A stretch of 64,000 nucleotides of DNA, taken from Kalmusia sp. IMI 367209 (taxonomy: Eukaryota; Ascomycota; Dothideomycetes; Pleosporales; Didymosphaeriaceae). Numbering within the stretch: the first letter of the stretch is position 1; every line of letters starts with the position of its first letter. Location of the stretch: positions 682,001-746,000 of the forward strand of contig JAPEUQ010000015.1 in the NCBI GenBank assembly GCA_027946365.1. The letters are read 5' to 3'. The translations under genes were made by a program, and so were the position numbers. The notes beneath the pieces are model-generated. The model was not told where the DNA came from and did no database searches. It saw nothing but the letters and a program-made list of their open reading frames with translations. Positions 24,681 through 37,205 of this stretch are shown piece by piece.

Positions 24681-25203
24681 TGCGACTGCGGTCGGATGGA
24701 GATGGGGATGGGGGCCGAAAAAAAGTCAATTGGAAGCGACAAGGCGATGCGAAAAGCGTCTGGTATAAATACACGCTCTGAGAAGTAGGGTCGGAATGAG
24801 CGGTGCAATGTTTGCTTGATGCCAATGTGGATAAAGTCAGCGATGACTCCATGCGCCGCTTTTCTGCCAGCCCCGACCGCCATGGTCCCTCCGATGAGCG
24901 CTCACATTTACTCCGACGTCAAGTGGTCGAATCCGCGCTGTGGGGCACGTGCAGCTGCGGAATCACCTCAAGCGTCCACGGCTAGCCCAGGCTCTTCCAG
25001 GGGGACCCACGCGCTGAAATGTTGCCAACAGCCTGAAACGCTTTATCTGAATGCTCTAGGTGCACTATCGCTGAGCTATGGTCGCCACGGTATCCTCTCC
25101 GCACCCGTTCCGTCCTAGACCTCTACAGAAGAAATCCGCGCTGTCGGAATACAGCGATTGACAGAGCTTGCATGCCGCACTAGGACGGCGAAAATCGTAG
25201 AAG
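24681..25203. promoter_or_regulatory. Bidirectional promoter LYS1 / SulP gene
   Basis: 523 bp between two divergent start codons. It contains ATGACTC (24843-24849), close to the Gcn4/CpcA core. No other feature was seen. Confidence 0.45.
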
Positions 25204-27841
25204 ATGCCTCCAAAATCGCCCTCCAATGGTTCGCAGTCGCACTCGCGCACGTCGTCTAACGCAAGCGCTCGGTACAACGCTCATGCGCCCACTACACCAA
25301 GCCAGCTCCGAGAGGTCCACGTCCCCTCCTCCGAGCGCTCCTCCTCGCCCGAAGACACGATGCATGCTGCGCCGTATCATGACGATGAGCCGCAAGCTTC
25401 AAGCAGCTCTCAGCATCATGATCTCGCCTTCAGCACCGACGGAATACACCTGAGCACCGAGCGCGCCTCGGTACACTCGAACGACGAGAACGCCGACGAG
25501 CCGCAGGGCGGCATTATAGAAGTCGATCTCGAGCCAACTGTGCGATCACGGCTATTGAACCACAAAAACTGGGACGCTGCATCTGGTTGCGGGGATGAGC
25601 ATTGTAATCATGGCACCTTGTCCCCGCGACCAGGGTCGGGTAGGAGCTATGGAAGCTTCAACACTGATAATGGCTTCGGCGGACGATATCCAGGCGGCAT
25701 AGACCCTCAAACCGGAGAGGCACCTGATGCTGCACACGCTTTGTTGGGGGATGCGTTTGCAGATGGCGTTTTAGGGGGTGGCCGTGGCCAGAAGAGCACG
25801 ACGCAATACCTTGCCGAAAGGCATGGTGTCAAGCACAGGAGGCTAATGTGAGTAAGAGCTGTATACTAGGTTGAATTACGAGCTGACTAGACAAGGTACA
25901 TTGCATACTACATACCCATTATCAACTGGGTGCAGCAGTACGAATGGCGATACCTAAAGGGCGACTTCGTGGCAGCTCTGACCATGGCTTCATTCTACAT
26001 TCCTATGGCGCTCTCGTACGCCTCCAATCTAGCCCACGTCCCTCCGGTGCACGGTTTGTACAGCTTCGCCATCAACCCTTTAATATACGGCATACTCGGT
26101 ACGTGTCCGCAGATGGTCGTTGGCCCAGAAGCACCCGGCTCTCTTTTGACAGGCGAGGTTGTGCGGGAGAACATCAAGAAAAAGTTCACCGGTGACGATG
26201 ACGGTAGACGCAACGCTGAAATTGCGGGCATTGTGACCTCGTTAGCAGGCGCGTTCATTTTAGCAGCAGGCATCTTCCGACTTGGCTTTCTTGATAATGT
26301 CCTTAGCAGGCCTTTTCTGCGAGGCTTCATCAGTGCTATCGGCATAGTCATCTTCATCGACCAACTGATCCCCGAAATGGGACTAGCTAGACTTGCTGCT
26401 GACAAGGTAGCTCATGGGAGCTGTCTTGACAAGATTGTGTTTCTTGTTGGGCATGTTGGGAGCGCCCATGGCCTCACTACCGCACTCTCGTTCACTGCCT
26501 TTGGCATAATTATGTTTTTCAGGTAGGTGATTACGAACTAATATGCAAGTTGCTTCCTCTAACAGAGTCTGCAGAGAATTGAAGAAACGACTGCAGCCTC
26601 GGTACCCTGCCGTCGCCTACATACCGGATCGATTCGTCGTGGTAGTTTTATCAGCGATCATCGTCTGGGGATTCCGTCTGGACGAGAAGGGGGTCGCGAT
26701 TTTAGGCGATGTGAAATCCAGCGGAAACGTCTTCTCTGTGCACTTTCCATTCGAGACGTCACACCTAAAGTACGCCGGGGATGCTATCAACACTTCCCTC
26801 ATCATCGCTCTTCTCGGCTTCTTCGAGTCATCAGTAGCAGCTAAATCACTCGGTGGCGGCGAACGGAACAAAGACGGCGTCTACATGCCCTTAAGCGCGA
26901 ATCGTGAGCTGATAGCTCTCGGGACTGCCAATATCACCGGTGGTCTTTTCATGGCACTGCCAGCCTTTGGCGGTTACGGGCGGTCCAAGGTCAACTCATC
27001 GACTGGAGGACTAACGCCAATGAGCTCCATCTTCCTCTCCATCATCACGATTCTCGCCACTTTCTTCCTACTTCCCTTCTTTTACTACCTCCCAAAGGGC
27101 GTCCTCTGCGCGATGGTCTCGGTGGTGGCGTATTCGCTCGTCGAAGAAGCACCTCACGACATCAAATTTTTCTTGCGCGTACGCGGTTGGTCAGAACTTA
27201 TCCTCATGGGCGTCATCTTTGTCGTCACCATCTTTTGGGATCTGAAACGCGGTATTGGCGTTGGCATTGGGCTCTCCATCCTCCGTCTCATCCGTCACTC
27301 GACACGCCCACGCATCCAGATCCTCGGACGCGTGCCAGGGACCACGGACAAATTTGCCAATGCAGAAATCGATCCTGATAGCGTAGAATTCATCGAAGGT
27401 TGCTTGATCGTCAAGATCCCAGAGCCGCTCACCTTCTTCAACACGGGCAACCTCAAGAACCGGCTCAAGCGGCTTGAAGACCACGGGACGAATGCCGCTC
27501 ATCCCGCTCTCCCGCGCGTGCGTCGCGAGGAACACAACAAAAACATCATTTTCGATGTGCACGGCGTTACCTCATTAGATGCAGCGAGCGCCCAGATCCT
27601 GTGCGAAATCGTGGAATCGTATCGCAAGCGAGACGTCAACGTCTTCTTCTGCAGGGTGCCACACGAGCGGTCGGCTGTGTGGACGCTCTTTGAGAAGACG
27701 GGGATCGTGGACATGTGTGGTGGGGGAAGACACTTTGTGAGTAGTGTGGAGCAGGCACTGAGGATGACGGAGTTGGAGCGGTTGACCGAGGAGTTTGGGA
27801 GTGATGCCGAGAGCTCGAGGGCTGCGACTGTGAATCGATAG
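25204..27841 (+). CDS. SulP-family anion transporter with STAS domain (YPR003C-like)
   Basis: Polytopic SLC26/SulP transporter. Exons 25204-25847, 25896-26522, 26566-27841; 848 residues. The first ~225 residues are hydrophilic and Ser-rich. The membrane domain begins around YIAYYIPIINWV and contains MALSYASNLAHVPPVHGLYS, GTCPQMVVGPEAPGSL, FGGYGRSKVNSSTGG and SNRELIALG-type motifs (here ANRELIALG). A C-terminal STAS domain covers about residues 690-825 (IIFDVHGVTSLDAASAQIL). Overall it matches the yeast YPR003C subgroup, whose substrate is not established, better than the high-affinity sulfate permeases Sul1/Sul2. The 43-nt second intron is the shortest placed in the window. Confidence 0.9.
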
Positions 27842-28824
27842 TCCGGCACTCCTCACGACCATGTATTGGTTTTGTATAGTGATACAGCATTTAGACGGAG
27901 TTGTAACATGGCGTGGCATGGCATGTAGAGATACAAATATTGAGTTCGTGATCGAGATATTCACGCAATCGCCGCCTCGGCCGGACTTGTGTAGTGAAGC
28001 GCAGCAAATCATTAATAAGCGAACGACGAATCTCTACGCCTCCCGGGCGTCTCGAAAGGTAGCTGCGAGTCTGAGGCCTAGCGAGGCGCTTTGGCAGCCA
28101 GCTGTGTATTGATTTACGTCTAGACTGCTAACGTACGTAACAGCGGCGCGTGGGCCAGCGCGATTTAGCACGAGCTCTTCTCTACAGTGCTGCCGAAGCT
28201 CGCACTTCGGTGTCCGCTCTGGCCGACGACATCAATAACGTCCCAAGCACACTTGTACGTGCATGCAGCAGTCGGATAGGTACGGGTATGCAAGTGCCGG
28301 GAGCCGAGCAGGAATAGAATAGATGGAATAGACGAAGAGTGACTCGAAGCAGAAAATCTGCCTCTGGGAAATCCCCTGTCTGGCTAGCGCGAGCGTACAG
28401 CGGAGTCGCAACCTGCCACTTCAAAATCTCCGAGCGTCATTTCTTCGCTCTTCCCCACAAGTCCAAGTCTGTCCAAGTCTGGGGTACGCACACGAACTGC
28501 CTCTCAGTCCTGCCCGCACATGACCATTTGTCCGGACTTCGTGCCTTGCATCAGCTGCTCGCGGAGCAGCCTGTCCTCGTAAGCAACTCAGAGGGCGGTG
28601 CTTCAGCGCTCCCTACTTCACGTCACACGGCGCTGCAAATTCTCGTTCAAATACCTCTTTCAATGTCCGTCGCCTTCTTGTGACATGTCAAAATCTCTTC
28701 GAACGGTCGAAACTCGTTTTCCCTAAAGTCACGCGACACGTCTAGTTCGATATACTAGGACACCCCTTATCTCCAATTTCAACAATCATCACGCAACAGC
28801 ACCACCATTCCCGTCACCATCACC
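27842..28824. other. Intergenic, no gene supported
   Basis: About 980 bp between two plus-strand genes. The last ~100 bp before 28825 are C/A-rich with CACCAT repeats, a typical 5' UTR composition. No repeat or RNA gene was found. Confidence 0.5.
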
Positions 28825-30111
28825 ATGTCGGATCATCTCCGCTTCCTCGACTTCCCCCTGGAAATACGAGAGATTGTCTACCAGGAATTATTATGCACGT
28901 GGGACATGAAGCACAAGAGGGAACGCGCCTATCTCCGCACGCGCTACGACAACCCCACTGCAATCCTATGTACCAACAAACAACTCTACAACGAGGCATA
29001 CGACTATCTCGTGAAACACAACCGGTTCATCCGCGTAAATTGCGAAGGGATCAGCATCCGCTTCCACCCTCTCGGACGACAAATTCTCCCCGTTTCAGAG
29101 GACCCAAAGAAGATCAGTCAATTCAAAGGATATGTGGCCCATGTCAACTGGACGGCAAACAGCGGCCAGATGAACGACGGATCTCGAAAACGATACATGG
29201 TCTTGGGGAAACAGTTTCCTGATATCCTAAAATGTACGGATTACCACAGTATAACCAGGTGGCCGATCATATCTATGAACATCGTCATGAACCCAATCCC
29301 CACACAATGGCAAACCGCATCAACAAAACCTGCAACTTCCCTCCGGCCTTTCCAGACGAACCTTCTCTACATAATCCCGACACTCCTACACGCCTTCCCA
29401 GGATTGACTATCAGCGGTGCAGTAGGGAGGGAACTGGCCGACCGCATCATACACGAAACCGCCCAGCCGCGCTGGACAGACCCCATAGTCGCTCTCTCCG
29501 ACCTCCTTTGGTTCAAGCACAATAACGAACAGCTCGGTCAAGAAGCATACTACCTCTCCACCAACACCGTCATCGAATCCGGTCTCCAAACAATCGACTA
29601 CATGCGCAAGAGCACCGCTTGGGATACTTTAAAATGCACCGGCGGCCCCGATTTCGTCAACGCTGTGTCCGCACTTGCATTCGAATTCCTCGTCAGTCGG
29701 GCTCAGCGTGCACTGGATGCTATGGAGCGCTCGCAGTGCCGCAGAAACCTGGTCGAGAAGTTTGGCGAGTATGCAGAGGCCGATCTACGCGAGAGTCTTG
29801 CTGAACCGGACCTCTTTGGGCAAGATGGGGCGAACTGGAAGCCTTCAGAGCAGCAAGTTGCCATCGTCATGTGCATGATTGCAAAGCGACATCGATTGCT
29901 TCTGGATGCGCAGAATCGCGATTTTGCCATTAGATCGGTGGAGCGCGCCTTTCGCGTGTTCCCGCAGAACGAAATGATTCAGCTGGAGAGGGAAGCAATT
30001 GGGATTTGGTCGACGCATGTGGATCGGTATTTACAAGACGCTGGGGGTCTCGACAGTGGACTGTTAATGTGGCAATGGTGGGTACAGGAAGAGAAGTACT
30101 GCGATTGCTAA
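28825..30111 (+). CDS. Hypothetical protein with degenerate F-box-like N-terminus
   Basis: A single exon of 428 residues. The N-terminus LRFLDFPLEIREIVYQELLC has the LPxEIRxxIYxxLL pattern of the many fungal F-box-like proteins, followed by TAILCTNKQLYNEAYDYLVKHNRF, also typical of that group. The remaining sequence is helical, with no domain I recognise. A role as substrate adaptor of an SCF ubiquitin ligase would follow only if the F-box is functional, and it is too degenerate to be sure. The ATG at 28825 is in a good CACCATG context. Confidence 0.75.
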   Translation: MSDHLRFLDFPLEIREIVYQELLCTWDMKHKRERAYLRTRYDNPTAILCTNKQLYNEAYDYLVKHNRFIRVNCEGISIRFHPLGRQILPVSEDPKKISQFKGYVAHVNWTANSGQMNDGSRKRYMVLGKQFPDILKCTDYHSITRWPIISMNIVMNPIPTQWQTASTKPATSLRPFQTNLLYIIPTLLHAFPGLTISGAVGRELADRIIHETAQPRWTDPIVALSDLLWFKHNNEQLGQEAYYLSTNTVIESGLQTIDYMRKSTAWDTLKCTGGPDFVNAVSALAFEFLVSRAQRALDAMERSQCRRNLVEKFGEYAEADLRESLAEPDLFGQDGANWKPSEQQVAIVMCMIAKRHRLLLDAQNRDFAIRSVERAFRVFPQNEMIQLEREAIGIWSTHVDRYLQDAGGLDSGLLMWQWWVQEEKYCDC

Positions 30112-30756
30112 GGTGTTGCTGGCTAACACGCTACCCTGGATCAAAAATCTGGAGACTGGATGGTGTACCGTAGGGCAACTTTGCTCACCGTGAGTGTCCC
30201 AACTTTCTGTCTAGTACGGTAGCATCGGTGGCTTCTGTACAATATGAAACGCATTTTACATAACTGTCTTGCAATATCCACTTCTCTGGAGCAACTCGAA
30301 AGAAAAGAAAAAAGAATGCGCAAGCTCGCAACGTCGAGACAAACACGCACGAGACAAGAAATCTATTCGTAGTATATGAAATCGGCCGTCCGGCCCTAAA
30401 CCGACCGACGGATCGATTTCTGACATCTTCTGACGTCTGCGCACGTTCGAATCCTCTACCACACTAGACTTGGAAGAGTTAAAGGCTACGAGCGCCTAAC
30501 TCATCTACGTGCTTCCTTCGGTTGCTGGACGAATAGATTCGGCTACTATACTAGAGCCTTGTTCACTTTCATCAGACCCTAGAAGAACAATTAGTAACAT
30601 TGGTAAACACAAACGATGAGGCAATGAGCTGTGGATTCGTCCGTTGTAGTGCATCCTGCGAAAGTGTCGATATAAAAGAGATATGGCAGTCCTTATGGAA
30701 GACACAACCATCGCAGAAGCTGTTTCAACTCGGCATTTGTGTGATCAAGAGTCATC
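30112..30756. other. Intergenic, carboxylesterase promoter
   Basis: About 645 bp between two plus-strand genes. A TTCGAATCC sequence at 30443-30451 resembles a tRNA T-loop, but no pairing stem surrounds it. Nothing else was seen. Confidence 0.45.
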
Positions 30757-32584
30757 ATGCGGTTCCATTCAGGCGCTCTTTCTACAGCTCTGCTCTTCGC
30801 GACTGGACTCACTAGAGTACGTGCGACAAAACCGACAGCGACTATCGAAGGAGGTATAATCATCGGTACCACAACTTCGCTCCCATCAGCACCGGCAGCA
30901 GTCAACCAGTTCCTCGGCGTCCCTTTCGCCGCGCCTCCCAAGCGTTTCTATCCCCCTCAGGACCATCAGCCTTGGACGCAGCCGCTGAAAACCCAGGAAC
31001 GGAAACCGGCATGTATCCAAGAGTTTGCGTGTAAGTCTTGCATTTTCTACCCTGTGATCGCAAATTAATGATAGGCAGTCCCGCAACCCGTCAAGAACTT
31101 GACTCTGGAGCTGTTCAATACACCACCACCCGAGGAAAGTGAAGATTGCCTGTACCTCAATGTTTTCGTCCCATCTACACCGGCTCCGAAGGGAGGACGT
31201 GCGGTTCTGTTCTGGATCTACGGCGGCGGGTTGTACTTTGGTGATGCGTCTCTGGCGCAATACGATGGATCGCACTTCGCAGCATACGAAGACGTTATTC
31301 TCGTAGCCACCAACTATCGCACAAACGGTACTCGTCCCCTTTCAACCCTCAAAACCCTACATTCTAATCAATGCAAACAGTCTTCGGCTTCCCCAACGCG
31401 CCCGAACTCCCCCTGCAAGACCGCAACCTAGGCTTCCTCGACCAACGCTTCGCCCTCGACTGGGTCCAACGCAACATCCATGCCTTCGGCGGCAACCCCG
31501 ACAAAGTGACCATCTTCGGAGAGTCCGCAGGTTCCTTCTCTGTCGACGCTCTCCTGACAAGCTTCCCCAAGGACTCCTCCCCGCCCTTCCACGCAGCCAT
31601 CATGGAGAGCGGACAGATCAGCTACCGCGGCTCCCCCGGCATAGGGAAACCGTACCCAGACGCGACGCCCTCCTGGGAAGCACTCGCCGCGGCGCTCAAT
31701 TGCACCAACGCGCAGAGCAACCTAACGTGCATCGCCGCCGCGCCAGCCACCACCATCAAGGCCATCCTCGAGCGCGACTTCCTCTTCTTCTGGCCGCAGT
31801 ACGACAACCGCACGCTCGTCACCGACGCAGCCGCACGCCGCAGAGCCGGCTCCATCGCCCGCGTGCCCGTCCTGAGCGGCACAAACGCAGACGAAGGCCG
31901 CTTCCTCGTGTACAGCCAGACCAACGTCACGGCGTACCTCGAGCAAGCGTTCGGCGCAGCGCTCACCCCGGAGCTCGTCGCCGCCGTCGAAGCAGCATAC
32001 CCCGTGGGCAGCGATGCGTATCCCACGGCGTACGATGCCCTGGCCGTCATTGACACGGACATCTCGTTCCAGTGCGGCGCGGCGCTCGTCGCGAACGATA
32101 CGGCGGCCATCGGGACGCCCTCGTGGAGGTACTACGTACGTTTCATCCCTCCCCTCTCCTTCACCCTCACACTCTTTCTCCTATCCTTCCTCGTGCGTAA
32201 ACCTCTCGCTTTACTCCGAAGCTGACGCAAGAATGCACAAAACAGTTCAACGCCTCCTTCCCCAACGTCGAAGGCTTCCCCGACTCGCGCGCCTACCACT
32301 CAGTCGAGATCTACTCCGTCTTCAGCACCTACCCGCCCGCCACCGCGACGCCCGCCCAGCGCGCGTTGAGCGCCCTCATGCGCGGCGCGTGGGCGCGTTT
32401 CGCGAAGGACCCCGAGGCGGGACCCGGCTGGCCCGCTCTCGGGTCGAAGGGCCCGCACCGTGTGGATGCGCCTGATGTGGGTGTCTTTACCGCTGAGCAG
32501 CCGCGCAAGGTGCGGCTGGAGAGGCAGAGCGTGATCGATGCGAGGTGTGCGTTTTGGAGCGGGGCGCTTGCCGGGAGGTATTAG
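30757..32584 (+). CDS. Secreted type B carboxylesterase/lipase
   Basis: Alpha/beta-hydrolase of the cholinesterase-like (carboxylesterase B) family, hydrolysing carboxylic esters outside the cell. Exons 30757-31030, 31079-31327, 31381-32135, 32246-32584; 538 residues. A signal peptide covers about residues 1-23. Family motifs are present: [12 protein letters not shown], the oxyanion-hole region [11 protein letters not shown], nucleophile Ser in FGESAGSFS, catalytic Glu in GTNADEGRF, and a candidate catalytic His in [11 protein letters not shown]. Several N-glycosylation sequons (NCT, NLT, NRT, NVT) fit secretion. The last intron, 110 nt, is longer than typical; its junction YY-FNASFPN is plausible but less certain than the others. 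Substrate is unknown. Confidence 0.88.
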
Positions 32585-33514
32585 GGCTGGGTTGGGAAGT
32601 CGTTGAGGGGTGGTGGGTGTTGGTTCGATTTGAGCTTGTGGTCTTGACACGGTTAGCACGTCTTGTATCTTGAAGGGCCTTGAGTATTTTCTATTAGTAT
32701 AATGCAACTTTTGTCTCATGGCCTGGGTGCGGAAAATTTGAATATTGGAGACCGGAATGTTAAGGATATAATTGTCCAAGCTGGCACTCGTGAAGTTATC
32801 CTTTTTGAAATCCGCTGTACAAAGATCCTAGGGATGATACGGGCTTGAATGGCAGCCTCCTATTCTTCATGCCATTTTTCACTCATCGGCGGAATTGCAA
32901 GCAAACTTTTCATCCAAACGAGCGATAAAGACAGTGATCAATTTGCTAGAGCTATTTAAAGGAGCATGAATACCATCCCTCACCCGTATAGGTATACCGC
33001 ACCAAGAGTGGCCCTTCTATCAAAGGTCCAGAACCAGTAAGCGGCATCATACGCATATATCCCCTTCGCACACTCCAGAGCTCTCTCCCCCTGCCACCCC
33101 ACGAGCATTGGACGAGCTTGGTTTTTCGTGTACCATCCATGGAGAGCACAGGCATTTGACAGCCGAACTACCGCAACTGTCCGCAGGCAGAAGTTTGGTA
33201 GCTCGAGTGCCAAAAACTGGCTGCTGTCTGGCATGTGACATGTCCCTATACGGCAGGTTGGATTGGAAGCCGCAGGGTAACATTGTATAACAAGTCATAT
33301 GGTTGATGCCGGTGATAGCATCGTAAGGTACAGATCAAGTCCTGATAAAAGACGCACCCATCAGGGCACAGAGGTCAGCCAATTATTGTCGAACATGTTG
33401 TACAATCAAACGCTTTGCTGGAACGTATGCGCACTCTGGCATACACCGCATTCGAACGGGAACCCGTGCTTGCTCGCCAATTCGAAGAGGTGCATCCGAA
33501 GGTGCGTGCCGGAA
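32585..33514. other. Convergent intergenic region, no gene supported
   Basis: About 930 bp between the 3' ends of the carboxylesterase and UPF2 genes. It is AT-richer than the esterase exon and has only short, unconvincing ORFs. Confidence 0.5.
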
Positions 33515-36500
33515 TCATGGCGCAACTGTACGAGGTTGTGTAAAAGACGAGGGTGTAGCGTACCAGTTGACATCGCTCAGCTGCAATTTTCGTGACCGCT
33601 GATTGCTGCGGTTCGTTCCAGCCTTGTCGAGACGTGGCTGCGCATATGGGTTATGAGTCTTGTCCAAACCTTGAAAAGTTTCAGTAACAATCCTGTTAGT
33701 GTTGAGCTGAAGGGAATAATGAAATGGTGATTTACCCTCTGCATCGTCGTCTCGCAAGTCGTAGTTGAGAACGAGATTCTTGATTCGTTGCTGTTCCTCC
33801 CTTTCTGCTTGTTGCTTGTTGCGCATAGCAACAGCGAACGTCGAGTCTGAAGGAAGATCAATAGAGCGGGTTTGGTTCTTATTGCCACGCTTGCTGAGAA
33901 GGGAGAACTTGACCGTGTTTGAAGGGAGAGACTGAGTGGGCGCCTCGGGTCCGCTGTCCTCTGTAGATGCAGCTGCCTCACGCGCCCGTCGCATCGGGAG
34001 TGGCACATCAAAGACAGGCTTGCGCTCGAACTTCCGAGATTCTACGCTCTCTGACATGAGCTTCGCGAGTTCACGATCGAACTCGGCTTCAGCTTCAGGA
34101 TCGCGCTCGTCTTCTGGTCGCGTGACTACGATTTGCTCCTCCTCTTCATCAGAAGAGCCGTGTTTCTCTGGTTCCTCGTCACCAGATTCCTAGAAGATGA
34201 GTCAGTATCAAGAATCTGCATAGGTCCATGATGTCACTAACCTCTCCGTCCTCTCCGGACGACTTCTCTTCATCTCCCTCTGGTACAAGAAGATCCTCGT
34301 CATCCGGGCCATCTTCGTCATCGGATGCAGACGCTTCATCATCCTCAGGCTCAGTGTTCTTCCCACCTGCAGATAGTTGATAATTTTGTTGAACAGACTC
34401 GCCGAAAGCTTGAGCCGCTTCGTCCAGATTTGTGATCAATTTCCACTGGGGCCTCGTTAAGTTGTATGCATCCTGCACAATGAACTCAACGTCCATTGGA
34501 AGGGCGTCCTTGGTACAAAGGTAGTATTGGAAGAAGGTCAAAAAGAAGTCAAGCTTCTTCTTGGCGGCGCCTTTATCGTAATACATACCACAGGTCTCCA
34601 ACAGGTTGCATACCAGACGAATGCGGAAATAATCATCTGAAAGGTCCAATGGATTGTAGAGGCCAGGGCGGGCAAAGCCACCTTCCCAGCCGTAGTTCAA
34701 CAGCTTGTACAGCACATCGAAGATGAGTGGCGAGTCTACCAAGCGGTAGATATACATCTCACCCAAGTACTTGACCTCAGCAATCCGTCGCTGGTTGAAT
34801 TTGAAATCATTTAATTCCAATCCGAAGGTGATGGATTCCAACAGGTCATCGATGACGCAAATAGCGAAATCTTGGTGATAGCGGTGAATCGTACCCAGGA
34901 TGATAGCCAAGAGATGGATGTTGCTATACTTGATCTTTCCGGGCTTCGCGAAAATCTTATGGAGGACGTTGACGACCTCTTCTTCTTCCCAATGCATCTT
35001 GCGAATGGTCCTGACAGTCTTGTCTACAGACCGGCGGCTCAAATCTTGATACATGATCTTGCGGAGGAAAAGCTCGATCGGAGACCTGTCCTTTTGCTCG
35101 ATTGCCGCGCGCTCTGGTGGATTGACGTAGTACATGGCGTTCTCAATCAGCATGCGCTCCTGCTGTCCGAGCACCTGTGCGCTCTTCTTGCGTTGTAACG
35201 TTTCCAAGAACGAAGCCATGCGGGGTGACGTCTCAGGATTTCGGAGTAGGTAGCGACCGCAATTCTCTAGTAGGTTGCATATGATTTCGATATTCATGCG
35301 GGAGAAATCATCCAGGCTGACTTTGAGACAGTGAAAAATGACATGTTCGGGAACAACCCCGAATTTAGTCAACTCAGCGAGGTACCGAACGTTTTGTGTC
35401 CGGACTTGCCCGAGGAAGTCTTTCGATTTACGCCGCTGGAGACTGCGGAACTCGTCATCTAGGTAGGTCACAAGACCTTGTGATACATCTGGCATATACT
35501 TTCCTAGAGTGGCAATAAGTCTAGAATACAGAGGTAGCAAGTCACTTCGGCCCTTTGGAATTTCTTGTACGGCTTTGATCAATCGGTTGCGGGATGCTTT
35601 GGAATTCAGAAAGCAGAAGTCGATCGCGGTTTGATCTACCGTATCCTTGGTGTTCAACTCCGGCAGACGCGCCAGGACGGCATCCACTTGAGCTCCCACG
35701 GATTTGTTCGCAATCGCAGTCGACTGATCATCTGCTTCGGTGACCTTAGCTTCTGGAGCAGCTTCGGTCTTTTCCTTATCTTCAGCTTCTACCTTGCTCT
35801 CGGCCTTCTTTCCGACTTGTTCATCATTGTCCGCTTTCTTTTTCTTTGCTTCTTCTAGTAGAATACCGGGTACACGGTCCTTGAGGTCGATAAGGTTCTC
35901 ATAAAAGCGGCGCTCGTCTTCGTCCTCCCAGATACCAGGGCCTTCTCCTTGCCCGCGCAGGTACTCCCCTGTCTTCACCAGTCCAATAGACCCATCTCCG
36001 GTATTCGCGGATGTGTCCTTCTCCTTTAAATCGGGCATTTCAAGACCCAAGGCATCAGCCAGAACCTGCGCATTTGCAATCAGCTTTTCTTGGGCCTTCA
36101 TCTGTTTCTCGTAGTTTGCCTGGCGGTCCTCGAAAACTTCGCCCGACTTGACGTAGGCTTCGGCGTTCCTGCGTCCCTGGCTAAGCAAATGCTTCTGGTC
36201 CCGCAAGAGATGCGCTTTGACATCCTCGAAGTAGCGCGTCAAGATGTTCCTAAAACGCTGCTGAAGCTCGGAGCCGATAATTGGAGGGTCTTTTGTATCA
36301 GCATCATCGTCCTCAGTCGCCGAAGCATCCTCTTTCTTGTCGGTCGTTGTACTGCCATCCTCGTTGACCGTCTTGCGGCCTTCTGCGGCAGATGACTTTG
36401 AGCCAAGAATATCCCATGAGAAGGCTTTGACGAAAATCACTAGCAAAGGAAGGTTGATGTGTTCTCGGTCGTGTCCAAGCATGTCCTTCAAAACCTCGAG

Positions 36501-37205
36501 CGGAAAGGGCTCAGCATCAGCATTTACGGCGGCGGCTGCCCTCGCCTTGCTGGTTTCGACCAGTTTAACGTTCTCTTTGATCTTTCCCGCTTCCTCTGGT
36601 CTCGAGACATCATCCAAGCTTCGCAACACACCTACGAGCCACAACTCGGTGGCAACACGCAGCAAGACCCTTTGGCGAGCAAGGCGCTCTTTTTCCTCCT
36701 TCTCGCGAACATCTTGGGCCAAGGTCTTCAACTGAGATTTGTCCGGGGTGCTGAGCCCTCGCCCAACGTACCACCCAAGATATCCAGTGAACTCGGCCGG
36801 CCCGAAGCGCTGGTGGAGCGCGCTGACGACTTCGACACCGGTCGCGATTTCTGCAGGCGTTTTGAGTTTACAGAGGCCTTCGTAGCACGCGGAGATGATC
36901 TCGGAAAGGTATTTGTGAAGGGACAGCGTCTGCACGTCTTGCAGGAACTGGGTCTGGGCCGATGCTTGCATGCCAGTGCGCAGGCGTTTGATGTAGGCGG
37001 TGTTCTTTTTCATCGACGAGTCGAGCGAGGTCTGTACGGGAAACACATCTACGCGGGGTGAGCAAGACGGAAAATGCAAAGGAAGGCGTCATACCTGGCT
37101 CGCCGTTCCAGGCTCGGATGTTGAGCTCGCGGAGCTCGCCTGGCTCTTGTCAGCGCGGTGCATGCGCAGTCGGGGCTGATACATACGCTTCCTGTGCCTC
37201 TCCAT
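33515..37205 (-). CDS. UPF2: Nonsense-mediated mRNA decay factor Upf2/Nmd2
   Basis: Scaffold linking Upf1 to Upf3 in nonsense-mediated decay, cytoplasmic. Exons 37205-37187 (19 nt), 37139-37095 (45 nt), 37048-34242, 34189-33736, 33669-33515; 1159 residues. The two small 5' exons restore the conserved start M-E-R-H-R-K-R-E-L-R-E-L-N-I-R-A-W-N-G-E. Three MIF4G-type helical domains follow, recognisable in RTQNVRYLAELTKFGVVP, FHCLKVSLDDFSRMNIEII and ICVIDDLLESITFGLELN. A very acidic stretch (~960-1020) leads to the C-terminal Upf1-binding region (QQRIKNLVLNYDLR, RKLQLSDVNWY). The proposed last intron (33670-33735) is 66 nt and keeps the frame open if retained, which would give 1181 residues. Confidence 0.93.

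Noticed and set aside
30436..30462. tRNA T-arm (TTCGAATCC followed by ACCA-like bases)
   Set aside because: The bases on either side of the loop do not pair and no D-arm or anticodon arm precedes it.
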